Assembly (NCBI RefSeq): GCF_000826545.1
Contig: NZ_CDME01000014.1
Location: 310,001 to 374,000 of the forward strand
Length of the DNA: 64,000 nucleotides
Direction: 5' to 3'
Source of the DNA: Kibdelosporangium sp. MJ126-NF4
GTDB lineage: Bacteria; Actinomycetota; Actinomycetes; Mycobacteriales; Pseudonocardiaceae
Below are positions 19,590-28,892 of this stretch, one piece after another. The notes under the pieces were generated by a model. It was not told the origin of the DNA. It made no database searches and was given only the letters and a program-made list of their open reading frames with translations. Every line of letters starts with the position of its first letter. Position 1 is the stretch's first letter. A program made the translations under genes and the position numbers.

Positions 19590-20314
19590 CGTACGGTCAC
19601 CAGGTCCTTCAGTTTGGTGTAGCGGGTCTCTCCGATTCCCTCGATCTGGCGGAGCTGTTCCACCGCTGTGAACAGGCCGTGTCCGGTTCGCCATTCGATG
19701 ATGCGCTGGGCGGTGACCGCGCCGACTCCCGGCAGGTCGTCGAGTTGGGCGACGGTCGCCGTGTTGAGGTCCACCTTCGCCGGTTTTGCCTGCGGTACGG
19801 CGACTGCCTCCGGTGGAGGTGGGATGCCGACGTAGACCTGTTCGCCGTCTGTCAGTCTGCGGGCCATGTTCAGGGCCAGTGAGTCCACATCGGAGGCTCC
19901 GCCTGCCGCTTGGACGGCGTCGGCCACTCGGGCGCCGTCGGATAACGTCACCAGGCCCGGACGGGGCACTCGGCCGACGACGCTCACAACGATCCTGCTC
20001 GCCACGCGTGGGGCGCTCTCGCTGGTCGCCGCCGCGGGCAGCGGTGGGGGCGTTTCCTTTTCCGGTTGTGCCACAAGGATTCCGATCGTCGCACAGGCCG
20101 CGACAACCACGACCGCCGTGGCGACGACCGGCAGACGGAGACCGATCAGGCGTTCTTTGGCCCTGGGTTGGGATTGTTGCTGTGGCGGTGTCTCGTCTAT
20201 CCATTCCGGTACGGGTTCGCCCGGACCGGTGCCGCTTCGGGCGGCGGCCAGTTGCCTCAGTCGGTTCTGCGGATCGCTTCCGGCGGTGGCCTCGCGCCTC
20301 GATGCGTTGAACAT
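19586..20314 (-). CDS. comEA: ComEA family DNA-binding protein
   Basis: This 242-residue protein is the membrane-anchored DNA receptor of competence-type uptake systems. It has a charged cytoplasmic N-terminus, one membrane helix (about 58-80), a Pro/Ala-rich linker, an SLBB domain (about 105-165, VVSVVGRVPRPGLVTLSDGARV) and a C-terminal helix-hairpin-helix domain (VDLNTATVAQLDDLPGVG, then AQRIIEWRTGHGLFTAVEQL). The ATG at 20314 gives MFNASRREATAGS; upstream reading is low-complexity. It is followed by the coupled microprotein and, after a gap, comEC. Natural transformation is not established for most such actinomycetes. Confidence 0.92.
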   Translation of the reverse strand: MFNASRREATAGSDPQNRLRQLAAARSGTGPGEPVPEWIDETPPQQQSQPRAKERLIGLRLPVVATAVVVVAACATIGILVAQPEKETPPPLPAAATSESAPRVASRIVVSVVGRVPRPGLVTLSDGARVADAVQAAGGASDVDSLALNMARRLTDGEQVYVGIPPPPEAVAVPQAKPAKVDLNTATVAQLDDLPGVGAVTAQRIIEWRTGHGLFTAVEQLRQIEGIGETRYTKLKDLVTVR

Positions 20315-20451
20315 GTCTTCGACGCTAGGGCGTGATGGGTGGTGGGCGCTTCGGTTGGTTTCCGGCGCTGTGGACAACTTGGCGGTGTGGACAGGTCGAG
20401 GGCTTTGTCCGCCGTTTTCCCGGAAGTGTCGGTGGGGTGTGGTATCGGCGG

Positions 20452-21294
20452 TCAGTCGGGCAGGACGACCACACCGAGCACGCCGGGGCCGGTGTGCGCA
20501 CCGATCACCGCGCCCAGCTCGGACACCACGCAGCCCGACGATCGTGGCAGGCGTTCCTCCAGCCGCGTGGCCAGCTCGGCGGCGCGCTCCGGCGCGGCGA
20601 GATGGTGCACGGCAAGGGAAACGGGGCCGCTGCCCGCCGAGTCGACGGCCAGGTCCACCAGGCGGGCAAGGGCCCGGCCAGTTGTGCGGACCTTCTCCAA
20701 CGGCATGATCCGCCCGTCGGCCACGTGCAGCACCGGTTTGACCGCCAGCGCCGTGCCGACCAGGGCCGCGGCGGCACCGATCCGGCCACCCCGCCGCAGA
20801 TACTCCAGCGTCTCCACCATGAAGTACGTTTTCGTGCGCGCGGCCGTGGTCACGGCCTCCGCTTCGACATCGAGCGCTTTGGCTCCGTCCGCCGCCGCGG
20901 TGGCGGCACGCAGAGCCGCGAACCCCAGTCCCATGCCGGTGGTCCGGGCGTCCACCACGCGCACCTTGTCCGCACCGACCTCCTCGGCCGCCAGACGCGC
21001 CGAGTCCCACGTCCCCGACAGGTGCCGCGACAGGTGCACCGACACCACGGCGGATGCGCCCGCGTCCAGTTGCTCCTGGTAGACCTTGGCGAACTCGTGC
21101 GGGGACGGCCTCGACGTCGTCACCACCATGCGCTGTGACAGCGCGGCGGCCAGCTGGGTCGGTCCGATGTCGATGCCGTCCAGTCCGGTCCGCTCGTCCA
21201 TCACGACATGCAGGGGCACCACGCGCACCGAGTGGCGGGCGGCGAAGCCCTCCGGCAGGTGCGCCGTGGAGTCGGTGACAACGACGACAGCCAT
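20452..21294 (-). CDS. DegV family fatty-acid-binding protein
   Basis: This 280-residue DegV protein is of the FakB type that presents fatty acids to a kinase. It starts VVVTDSTAHLP (the conserved DS-A motif) and has TTSRPSPHEF, SVHLSRHLSGTWDSA and VETLEYLRRGGRIGAAAA, all family signatures. It lies 12 bp after octT in the run nadD-rsfS-gpgP-octT-degV, the same order as in mycobacteria. No FakA partner is in the window. Confidence 0.93.
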   Translation of the reverse strand: MAVVVVTDSTAHLPEGFAARHSVRVVPLHVVMDERTGLDGIDIGPTQLAAALSQRMVVTTSRPSPHEFAKVYQEQLDAGASAVVSVHLSRHLSGTWDSARLAAEEVGADKVRVVDARTTGMGLGFAALRAATAAADGAKALDVEAEAVTTAARTKTYFMVETLEYLRRGGRIGAAAALVGTALAVKPVLHVADGRIMPLEKVRTTGRALARLVDLAVDSAGSGPVSLAVHHLAAPERAAELATRLEERLPRSSGCVVSELGAVIGAHTGPGVLGVVVLPD

Positions 21295-21306
21295 GATCAG
21301 ACGAGC

Positions 21307-22023
21307 CTACGTGGGTTTGCCGGACGCGGAGACAACCAACTCGGCCAAAGCCCGCCCGACATCCTTGTGCGCGTCCCAGCCCCAGTGGATCCCGTCCACG
21401 TTGCCGTGTCCGCCCAGCACGTGCTCCCCGGTCAACGCGGCCAGGTCGAGCAGCGGAACCCCCGCCGAGGCACCCCATCGGGAGACAGCCGCGACGGCGG
21501 GCCCACGCCCGGTGTGCACACTCCGGTAGGACTGCGAACGGTGCACAGGCGGCAGCACACCCACAGCGGGAAGCTCCGGCCGCAATGCACGGATCGAGGT
21601 CAGGACCAAGTCCAGGTACCGAACGGTCAGCGTGGGCGGCAACGCGACCGGGCGACCACGCATGACCTGGGACAGCCACGGCTGAGCCGCCAGGTACCGG
21701 GTACGGACCCAGCGACGCAGTCCGTCCGGGCGCACGTACCGCAGGCCCTGCCGCAGGTAGGTCGGCAGCGGCGAGGGCAGCGTGTCCATACTGCCGACGC
21801 CCAGGACGAGCACATCGGCCTTGGGCAACAGGGTCCACACATGTGGGTCGCCGACCAGCGACCAATAAGCGTCCCGCGCGGTCCAGCCGAACCCCGCGAC
21901 CATGTCCGTCGTGCCGCCCAGTTCAGCGGCCGCGATGTTGGGCCAGAGCCGAGGGTCGTCGGCGGGCATCGGGCCGTCGGGCCCGTGAAAGCCCAGCGAG
22001 TCGCCGAAGAACAGCAACCTCAT
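21307..22023 (-). CDS. octT: SGNH acyltransferase, diglucosylglycerate octanoyltransferase-like
   Basis: This 238-residue protein has an SGNH/GDSL fold. The nucleophile block is LLFFGDSLGFHG (Ser9), and a C-terminal DGIHWGWDAH supplies the Asp-His pair. Its position between gpgP and degV is that of mycobacterial OctT (Rv2418c), which octanoylates diglucosylglycerate in methylglucose lipopolysaccharide synthesis. Function is thus inferred from synteny plus fold. The ATG overlaps the gpgP stop (ATGA). It is cytoplasmic, with no signal peptide. Confidence 0.75.
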   Translation of the reverse strand: MRLLFFGDSLGFHGPDGPMPADDPRLWPNIAAAELGGTTDMVAGFGWTARDAYWSLVGDPHVWTLLPKADVLVLGVGSMDTLPSPLPTYLRQGLRYVRPDGLRRWVRTRYLAAQPWLSQVMRGRPVALPPTLTVRYLDLVLTSIRALRPELPAVGVLPPVHRSQSYRSVHTGRGPAVAAVSRWGASAGVPLLDLAALTGEHVLGGHGNVDGIHWGWDAHKDVGRALAELVVSASGKPT

Positions 22024-22634
22024 CCGGTGATGCCAGCGTTGTAGGCGATCAGCCGCCAGGCCAGCCCGGTGCTGTCCCGCCTGGCCAGCACGGTCCAGTG
22101 GCAGTTGCCGATGCCGCCGAGCAGCGGCCAGTTCTCGACCGGCAGGCCGAGCAGCTTGCCGGTCAACGCCGTGATCAGTCCCCCGTGCGTGCCGAGGACG
22201 ACCGTCTCCTCGTCGCCCGCGTCCAGGTCCGTGACGACCTCGACGGCACGGGCAGCGACCTCGACACGCGACTCGCCACCGGGCGGGGCCCAGGTGGCGT
22301 CGTTCTGCCAGAGCGCACGGGCGCCCGGGGACGCCTCGTCCACCTCCACGCCCGTCATGCCCTGCCAGTCGCCGAGGTTGGTCTCGCGCAAACGCTTGTC
22401 AATCCGCAGCGGGACCCCGGTCGCGTTGACGAACACCGTGGCGGTGTCCGTCGCACGACGCAGGTCGGACGCCACGACCAGATCCGGGGAGAACCGGGCC
22501 AGTGCCGGCACGGCGAACCGCGCCTGGTTCCAGCCGACCTCGGTCAGCGCGGAGTCCAGGTGGCCCTGCATCCGGCTGGAGGCGTTGTAGTCGGTCTCCC
22601 CGTGCCGCCACAGCACGAGGCGGCGAAGCGTCAC
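22020..22634 (-). CDS. gpgP: histidine phosphatase, glucosyl-3-phosphoglycerate phosphatase-like
   Basis: This 204-residue protein belongs to the phosphoglycerate-mutase-like histidine phosphatase superfamily. LVLWRHGETDYN holds the catalytic His11, and LGTHGGLITAL the second conserved His. Position and neighbours match mycobacterial GpgP (Rv2419c), which dephosphorylates glucosyl-3-phosphoglycerate to glucosylglycerate, the primer for methylglucose lipopolysaccharide. Overlaps of four bases with rsfS upstream and octT downstream make one coupled operon. Confidence 0.8.
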   Translation of the reverse strand: MTLRRLVLWRHGETDYNASSRMQGHLDSALTEVGWNQARFAVPALARFSPDLVVASDLRRATDTATVFVNATGVPLRIDKRLRETNLGDWQGMTGVEVDEASPGARALWQNDATWAPPGGESRVEVAARAVEVVTDLDAGDEETVVLGTHGGLITALTGKLLGLPVENWPLLGGIGNCHWTVLARRDSTGLAWRLIAYNAGITG

Positions 22635-23014
22635 GTCTCCTGCCCGGCCGGGTCGGACTCGGGTTCGAACTCGATCCGCGGGCAGTCCTTCCAGAGCCGC
22701 TCCAGCGAGTAGAACGAGCGTTCCTCGGTGTGCTGGACGTGCACCACCACGTCGACGAAGTCGAGCAGCACCCAGCGTCCCTCGCGGGCGCCTTCGCGGC
22801 GGACCGGCTTGGTACCGGCCTCCCGCATCTTCTCCTCGACGAAGTCGACGATGGCGCCGACCTGGCGTTCGTTCGGTGCGGAGGCGATCACGAAACAGTC
22901 GGTGATCACCAGTTGGTTGGACACGTCGAGAACGACTATGTCAGTGGCCAGCTTGTCGGCAGCCGCGTTGGCCGCCACCAGCGCCAACCTGTGTGCGTCG
23001 GGCGTAGCAGCCAC
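22631..23014 (-). CDS. rsfS: ribosome silencing factor RsfS
   Basis: This 127-residue RsfS/DUF143 protein binds L14 of the 50S subunit and blocks subunit joining during starvation. Diagnostic blocks are DIVVLDVSNQLVITDCFVIA, ERQVGAIVDFVEEKM, EGRWVLLDFVDVVVHVQ and ERSFYSLERLWKDCP. The GTG at 23014 is preceded by AAGGAG four to five bases upstream, which fixes the start. It lies 67 bp after nadD and is coupled to gpgP. A short acidic C-terminal tail (EFEPESDPAGQET) is extra. Confidence 0.95.
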   Translation of the reverse strand: MAATPDAHRLALVAANAAADKLATDIVVLDVSNQLVITDCFVIASAPNERQVGAIVDFVEEKMREAGTKPVRREGAREGRWVLLDFVDVVVHVQHTEERSFYSLERLWKDCPRIEFEPESDPAGQET

Positions 23015-23081
23015 ATCTCTCCTTGTCCGGCCGTCAACGATGAGTACTGAGGGTACCTGCAGGGTCCGACCGAGGCGCGGA

Positions 23082-23696
23082 CTATTCCGGACGACCGCCG
23101 ATGGTCCGCTCGGCGTACAGGTTCCGCTTCTGGATGTACTGGACCACACCGTCGGGGACCAGGTACCAGACGGGTTCGCCGAGGGACACCCGGTCGCGGC
23201 ACGCGGTCGACGAGATCGCCACCGCGGGAACCTCGACCAGGCTGACCGAGCCGTCCGGCAGGTGGTGGTCGTCGAGCGTGTAGCCGGGCCTGGTCACGCC
23301 GATGAAGTGGGCGAGGCCGAACAGCTTCTCGGCGTCCTGCCACGACAGGATCTGCGCGAGCGCGTCCGCGCCGGTGATGAAGAACAACTCGGCGTCCGGC
23401 CGCGCGGCCCGCAGGTCCTGCAGCGTGTCGACGGTGAACGTGGGCCCGGCGCGGTCGATGTCCACGCGGCTGACCGAGAACCTCGGGTTGGACGCGGTCG
23501 CGATCACCGTCATCAGGTACCGGTCCTCGGCGGGGCTGACCTCGCGGCCGCCCTTCTGCCACGGCTGCCCGGTCGGCACGAAGACGACCTCGTCAAGGTT
23601 GAACCTGGCCTGGACCTCGCTGGCCGCGACGAGGTGACCGTGGTGCACAGGGTCAAATGTGCCGCCCATGATCCCGACGCGACAGTTCGCCGACAT
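23082..23696 (-). CDS. nadD: nicotinate-nucleotide adenylyltransferase
   Basis: This 204-residue enzyme adenylates nicotinate mononucleotide to deamido-NAD, a step in NAD synthesis. The nucleotidyltransferase motif [12 protein letters not shown] is at about 11-22, and the C-terminal [15 protein letters not shown] matches the conserved ISST-R block. [21 protein letters not shown] is typical of actinobacterial NadD. It heads the nadD-rsfS-gpgP-octT-degV run. Confidence 0.95.
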   Translation of the reverse strand: MSANCRVGIMGGTFDPVHHGHLVAASEVQARFNLDEVVFVPTGQPWQKGGREVSPAEDRYLMTVIATASNPRFSVSRVDIDRAGPTFTVDTLQDLRAARPDAELFFITGADALAQILSWQDAEKLFGLAHFIGVTRPGYTLDDHHLPDGSVSLVEVPAVAISSTACRDRVSLGEPVWYLVPDGVVQYIQKRNLYAERTIGGRPE

Positions 23697-23820
23697 AGCT
23701 CGGGAGCGTACGCGGCAACAACATCGACTGTGCGGTCATCACCTGCCCTTTTGCCCAAATGGATGCCCATTTCACCTGATCATCGGGGCAGGATGGACGG
23801 TTATGAGGAGTTGGACACCC

Positions 23821-24492
23821 ATGCACGGCCAGCCATACCAGCCGACGCCGTACCAGCCGCCGAGGATGCCGCAGAACGCGTCGCTGGCGATCGCCGCCGA
23901 CCTGCGGGAACGGATGAACCAGCGACGCACGGTCCGTGCGTTCTCCCACGACCCCGTGCCGGAGCAGATCGTGCTCGACGCCATCGCCGTCGCCGCGACC
24001 GCCCCTTCCGGCGCCCACCAGCAGCCATGGACGTACGTGCTGGTGACCAACCCCGAGACCAGGGCCGCCATCCGGCAGGCCGCCGAGGAGGAGGAGCAGC
24101 GTTCCTACGCGGGCCGCCTTGGCGAGGAGTGGCTCTCCGCGCTCGAACCGTTGGGCACCGACGAGCACAAACCGCACCTCACCGACGCGCCCTACCTGAT
24201 CGTGGTGTTCCAGCAGCGGTTCTACCTCGACGGCGACGGCGAGAGCCACAAGCACTACTACGTCGACGAATCCGTCGGGATCTCGGTCGGCATGCTGCTG
24301 ACCGCGCTGCACCTGTCCGGGCTGTGCGCGCTCATCCACACGCCGAGCCCGATGAAGTTCCTGTCCGAGGTGTTGGGCAGGCCGCGCAACGAGAAGGCGT
24401 TCGCGGTGATCCCGGTCGGCTACCCGGCCACCGACGCACAGGTTCCCGACCTGGTCCGCAAGTCACTCGACCAGGTGGTCGTCCGGGCCTGA
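23821..24492 (+). CDS. nitroreductase family FMN protein
   Basis: This protein of about 223 residues has the FMN-dependent nitroreductase fold. The conserved start MNQRRTVRAFSHDPVPEQIV and ATAPSGAHQQPWTYVLV bind FMN, and the later LTALHLSGLCALIHTPSP is the second conserved block. The long central insert rich in charged residues suggests the iodotyrosine-deiodinase-like branch. I prefer the ATG at 23821 (GAGGAG at 23805-23810); the ATG at 23803 would add six residues. The Gln/Pro/Tyr-rich N-terminus looks flexible. It converges on the ferredoxin gene. Confidence 0.83.
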   Translation: MHGQPYQPTPYQPPRMPQNASLAIAADLRERMNQRRTVRAFSHDPVPEQIVLDAIAVAATAPSGAHQQPWTYVLVTNPETRAAIRQAAEEEEQRSYAGRLGEEWLSALEPLGTDEHKPHLTDAPYLIVVFQQRFYLDGDGESHKHYYVDESVGISVGMLLTALHLSGLCALIHTPSPMKFLSEVLGRPRNEKAFAVIPVGYPATDAQVPDLVRKSLDQVVVRA

Positions 24493-24515
24493 GCGGCCAG
24501 GACGACCACGAGGAG

Positions 24516-24742
24516 TCACTCGGTCGGGGCGACGAGGTCCCCATTGGCTGCGCTGAGCACCTTGATCGCCTCGACCGGGCAGGACTCCGCCGCGTCGATC
24601 ACGGCCTCGTCCTGGTCGACCACGTCGGCCAGCGCGTGCGAACCGTCGCCTTCGAGTTCGAAGTGGTCCGGCGCGATGCCGACGCACATCCCCGAAGAGA
24701 TGCACAGGTGCCGGTCGACATCCAACCTCCACTGTGTATCGC

Positions 24743-24746
<4 letters not shown>
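24516..24746 (-). CDS. [3Fe-4S] ferredoxin for the adjacent P450
   Basis: This 76-residue ferredoxin carries electrons to a cytochrome P450. Three cysteines, CISSGMC and later SCPVEAI, give the C-x5-C...CP pattern of single-cluster 3Fe-4S ferredoxins in Streptomyces P450 operons. The start RLDVDRHLCISSGMCVGIAP is typical. The GTG at 24746 overlaps the P450 stop codon (GTGA), so expression is coupled. No ferredoxin reductase lies nearby. Confidence 0.92.
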
Positions 24747-25972
<1,226 letters not shown>

Positions 25973-25989
25973 CGACCTGCCCCTTCACG

Positions 25990-26011
25990 GTTGTAAGCGC
26001 CTGCTTACAAC
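25990..26011. promoter_or_regulatory. operator palindrome upstream of the P450
   Basis: GTTGTAAGC and GCTTACAAC are perfect 9-bp arms around GCCT. The spacing and form suit a TetR-type dimer. It lies between the tetR stop and the P450 start. It does not resemble the palindrome in front of tetR, so a different repressor may bind it. Confidence 0.7.
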
Positions 26012-26056
26012 TTCGAAGGTACCGCCGCCGTCACCAACGGTCAACGCATCGTCGCA

Positions 26057-26638
26057 CTACGCGTCCGTTTCGGCCGGTATATCCCGTGCCAGTTCCAGCA
26101 GGGTTCGGACAGCGGGCAACACGCGGGCCATCACGTCATCGCTGTCGGCGCTGGCCAGCGGCTCGGACGCGGCCACCGACCGGACCAGGTCGATCCCCAC
26201 GATCCAGGCGAGCACCAGGTGTGCCCGCAGCGCGCTGTCCGGCTGGGCGGTCAGCCCGGACAGCACCCGGATGTAGTCCTGGCCGAGCTGTCCGCTGATC
26301 TCCCTGGCCGCCGCGTCCTCGCTGGTGGACCGCAGCATGATCTGCATGGCGTGGTCGCCCTGCTGCTCCTTGTCCAGCAGGCCGCGCAGGACCCGGGCGA
26401 CGAGCAGCTCCGGCGGGGCCTGCGCGAGCTGGTCGCGCCCCGATCGGGCGACCACCGCCGCGAACAACGCCTCCTTGCTGCCGAAGTACCGGAACAGCAG
26501 CGCCTGGTTGACCCCCGCGCGCCCGGCGATGTCACGCACCGTTGTACGGTCGTACCCGCGGTCGGCGAACAGATCCCTTGCGGCGTCGAGCAAAGCCTCC
26601 TTGCTCGCGGCCGAGTCGCGCTTGCGTTGTTCGGGCAC
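26057..26638 (-). CDS. TetR family transcriptional regulator
   Basis: This 193-residue repressor has an N-terminal TetR helix-turn-helix (about 13-59: ALLDAARDLFADRGYDRTTV, RDIAGRAGVNQALLFRYF, GSKEALF) and a ligand-binding C-terminal domain resembling TetR_C actinobacterial types (LRAHLVLAWIVGIDLVRS). A perfect 23-bp palindrome 16 bp upstream probably mediates autorepression and could also affect the divergent recQ-like gene. The P450 and ferredoxin genes follow on the same strand. Confidence 0.9.
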   Translation of the reverse strand: MPEQRKRDSAASKEALLDAARDLFADRGYDRTTVRDIAGRAGVNQALLFRYFGSKEALFAAVVARSGRDQLAQAPPELLVARVLRGLLDKEQQGDHAMQIMLRSTSEDAAAREISGQLGQDYIRVLSGLTAQPDSALRAHLVLAWIVGIDLVRSVAASEPLASADSDDVMARVLPAVRTLLELARDIPAETDA

Positions 26639-26653
26639 TGCCGCTCCTCAAAC

Positions 26654-26676
26654 CGTACGAACGGTCCGTTCGTACG
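26654..26676. promoter_or_regulatory. TetR autoregulatory operator
   Basis: Perfect palindrome of 11-bp arms, CGTACGAACGG and CCGTTCGTACG, around a central T. It lies between tetR (starts 26638) and the divergent helicase gene (starts 26732), where a TetR dimer pair usually binds. Confidence 0.82.
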
Positions 26677-26731
26677 AACTCGTCGGGGGTTTCTCAGGTG
26701 GTCCCGCAGCCAATACGGTAGAGGTGGAGCA

Positions 26732-28834
26732 GTGAACGAACTACGCGAAGACGCCGAGCGTCATCTCCGGGCGCTCGCGGGCGACGGCGCCACACTGCGG
26801 GACGACCAGTGGACCGCGATCGAGGCCCTCGTCGCCCAGCACAGACGCGCGCTCGTCGTCCAGCGTACGGGGTGGGGTAAGTCCGCGGTCTACTTCGTGG
26901 CCACCGCGCTGCTGCGGGCACGCGGCGCGGGGCCGACCGTGATCGTCTCGCCGCTGTTGGCGTTGATGCGCAACCAGGTCGAGGCCGCCGCGCGGGCGAG
27001 TGTGCACGCGGCCACGATCAACTCGGCCAACTCCGACCAGTGGCGGCAGGTCCAGGACTCGGTCAACGCCGGTGCCGTGGACGTGCTGCTGGTCAGCCCG
27101 GAACGGTTGAACAACCCCGACTTCCGGGACAACGTGCTGCCGTCGCTGACGGCGTCGGCGGGGATGCTCGTGGTGGACGAGGCGCACTGCATCTCGGACT
27201 GGGGCCACGACTTCCGGCCGGACTACCGTCGGCTGCGCACACTGCTCACCGAACTGCCGCAAGGCGTTCCGGTGCTGGCGACCACCGCGACGGCCAACGA
27301 CCGGGTGGTGCGGGACGTCGCACAGCAGCTCGGGCTTGGACCGTCCTCAATGGACACTTTGGTGCTGCGCGGCGCGCTCGACCGGGAAAGCCTGCGGCTG
27401 GCGGTGGTGCGGCTGCCGGACGCGGCGACCCGGCTGGCCTGGCTGGCCGAGCAGCTGCCGGAGCTGCCGGGGTCCGGGATCATCTACACGCTGACCGTCG
27501 CCGCGGCCGAGGAAGTGGCGTCGTTCCTGCGTGAACGCGGGTTCGAGGCAAGGTCGTACTCCGGCAAGACCGAGCAGGCCGAGCGGCTGCGGGCCGAGGA
27601 GGACCTGCTGGCCAACCGGGTCAAGGTGCTGGTGGCCACCTCCGCGCTCGGGATGGGCTTCGACAAGCCGGACCTCGGTTTCGTGGTGCACCTGGGCGCG
27701 CCGCAGTCGCCGATCGCCTACTACCAGCAGATCGGCCGCGCGGGCCGTGGGGTGGACAAGGCGGAGGTGCTGCTGCTGCCCGGCACGGAGGACAAGGACA
27801 TCTGGGCGTACTTCGCCTCGCTGGCCTTCCCGCCGGAGGCGGTGGTGCGGCAGGTGCTCGACGCGTTGGCGCACGCGGAGGGGCCGATGTCGTTGCCCGC
27901 CTTGGAGCCTCGCGTGGATCTGTCACGCTCCCGGCTCGAGGTCGTGCTGAAGGTGCTCGATGTGGACGGTGCGGTGCGGCGGGAACGCGGCGGCTGGGTG
28001 CTTCTCGACAGTGACTGGACCTACGACGCCGAACGGTACGCACACGTGGCCGAGGCACGGGTGACCGAGCAGCAGGCGATGCTCGACTACCAGGCCACCA
28101 CCGGCTGCCGGATGGAGTTCCTGCTGCGACAGCTGGACGATCCACACGCGACAGCGTGCGGCCGGTGCGACAACTGCACCGGACGTGTCTGGGACACAAC
28201 GGTTTCCTCCGGTGGCGCGACCCAGGCCCGTGACCGGCTGCGCCGTCCGGGCGTTGAGGTGATGCCCCGCAGGCAGTGGCCGTCGGGCATGGCGGCGCTC
28301 GGCGTCCCGCTGTCCGGGAAGATCGCGAAGGAGCAGCAGGCCCGGCCGGGCCGGGCGCTCGGGCGGCTGACCGACATCGGCTGGGGCAACCGGCTCCGGA
28401 CGATGCTGGGCACGGCCGCGCCGGACGAGCCGGTGCCGGACGACGTGTTCGAGGCGTGCGTGAAGGTGCTGGCGACCTGGAAGTGGGACGAGCGGCCGGT
28501 CGCGGTCGCCACCCTGTCCTCGGGCAGACGACCGAAGCTGATCCGCAGCCTCGGCGAGCGGCTGGCCGGGATCGGGCGGCTGGAGTTCCTCGGCGAGGTG
28601 GAGATCGGCGGGGGCACGGACCGGCGTGGAAACAGCGCCCAGCGGCTGGCCGGTCTCTGGAACTCCATGCGGGTCCCGGATTCCCTCGCCGAGGGGATTC
28701 AGCGGGCAGGCGGCCCGGTGCTGCTGGTCGACGACCAGATCGACACCGGCTGGACGATGGCGGTCGCCGCCAGGCTGCTGGCGGACGCGGGCGCGCCGGG
28801 GGTGCTGCCGTTCGCCTTGGCCACAACGACCTGA
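26732..28834 (+). CDS. RecQ-family DNA helicase with phosphoribosyltransferase-like C-terminus
   Basis: This 700-residue superfamily 2 helicase has Walker A RTGWGKS (45-51), DEAH box DEAHCISDWGHDFRPDY (149 on), motif III TTATAND and the helicase C domain QIGRAGRGVDKAEV. A Cys cluster (CRMEFLLRQL... CGRCDNC) matches the RecQ zinc region. The last 40 residues, VLLVDDQIDTGWTMAVAARL, look like the PRPP-binding loop of phosphoribosyltransferases such as ComF. An RQC/HRDC pair is not evident. The GTG at 26732 with GGTGGAG upstream is the natural start. RecQ proteins unwind DNA in recombination repair; the C-terminal domain's role is unknown. Confidence 0.88.
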   Translation: MNELREDAERHLRALAGDGATLRDDQWTAIEALVAQHRRALVVQRTGWGKSAVYFVATALLRARGAGPTVIVSPLLALMRNQVEAAARASVHAATINSANSDQWRQVQDSVNAGAVDVLLVSPERLNNPDFRDNVLPSLTASAGMLVVDEAHCISDWGHDFRPDYRRLRTLLTELPQGVPVLATTATANDRVVRDVAQQLGLGPSSMDTLVLRGALDRESLRLAVVRLPDAATRLAWLAEQLPELPGSGIIYTLTVAAAEEVASFLRERGFEARSYSGKTEQAERLRAEEDLLANRVKVLVATSALGMGFDKPDLGFVVHLGAPQSPIAYYQQIGRAGRGVDKAEVLLLPGTEDKDIWAYFASLAFPPEAVVRQVLDALAHAEGPMSLPALEPRVDLSRSRLEVVLKVLDVDGAVRRERGGWVLLDSDWTYDAERYAHVAEARVTEQQAMLDYQATTGCRMEFLLRQLDDPHATACGRCDNCTGRVWDTTVSSGGATQARDRLRRPGVEVMPRRQWPSGMAALGVPLSGKIAKEQQARPGRALGRLTDIGWGNRLRTMLGTAAPDEPVPDDVFEACVKVLATWKWDERPVAVATLSSGRRPKLIRSLGERLAGIGRLEFLGEVEIGGGTDRRGNSAQRLAGLWNSMRVPDSLAEGIQRAGGPVLLVDDQIDTGWTMAVAARLLADAGAPGVLPFALATTT

Positions 28835-28892
28835 GATTACGGAAAGGTCGGGAATCTACTCATCGGGCCTGTCGTGTGGTTAGGTCCATCGC

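Noticed and set aside
20452..21294. Fatty acid kinase partner for DegV
   Set aside because: No FakA-like DhaK/DhaL gene is found in the window.
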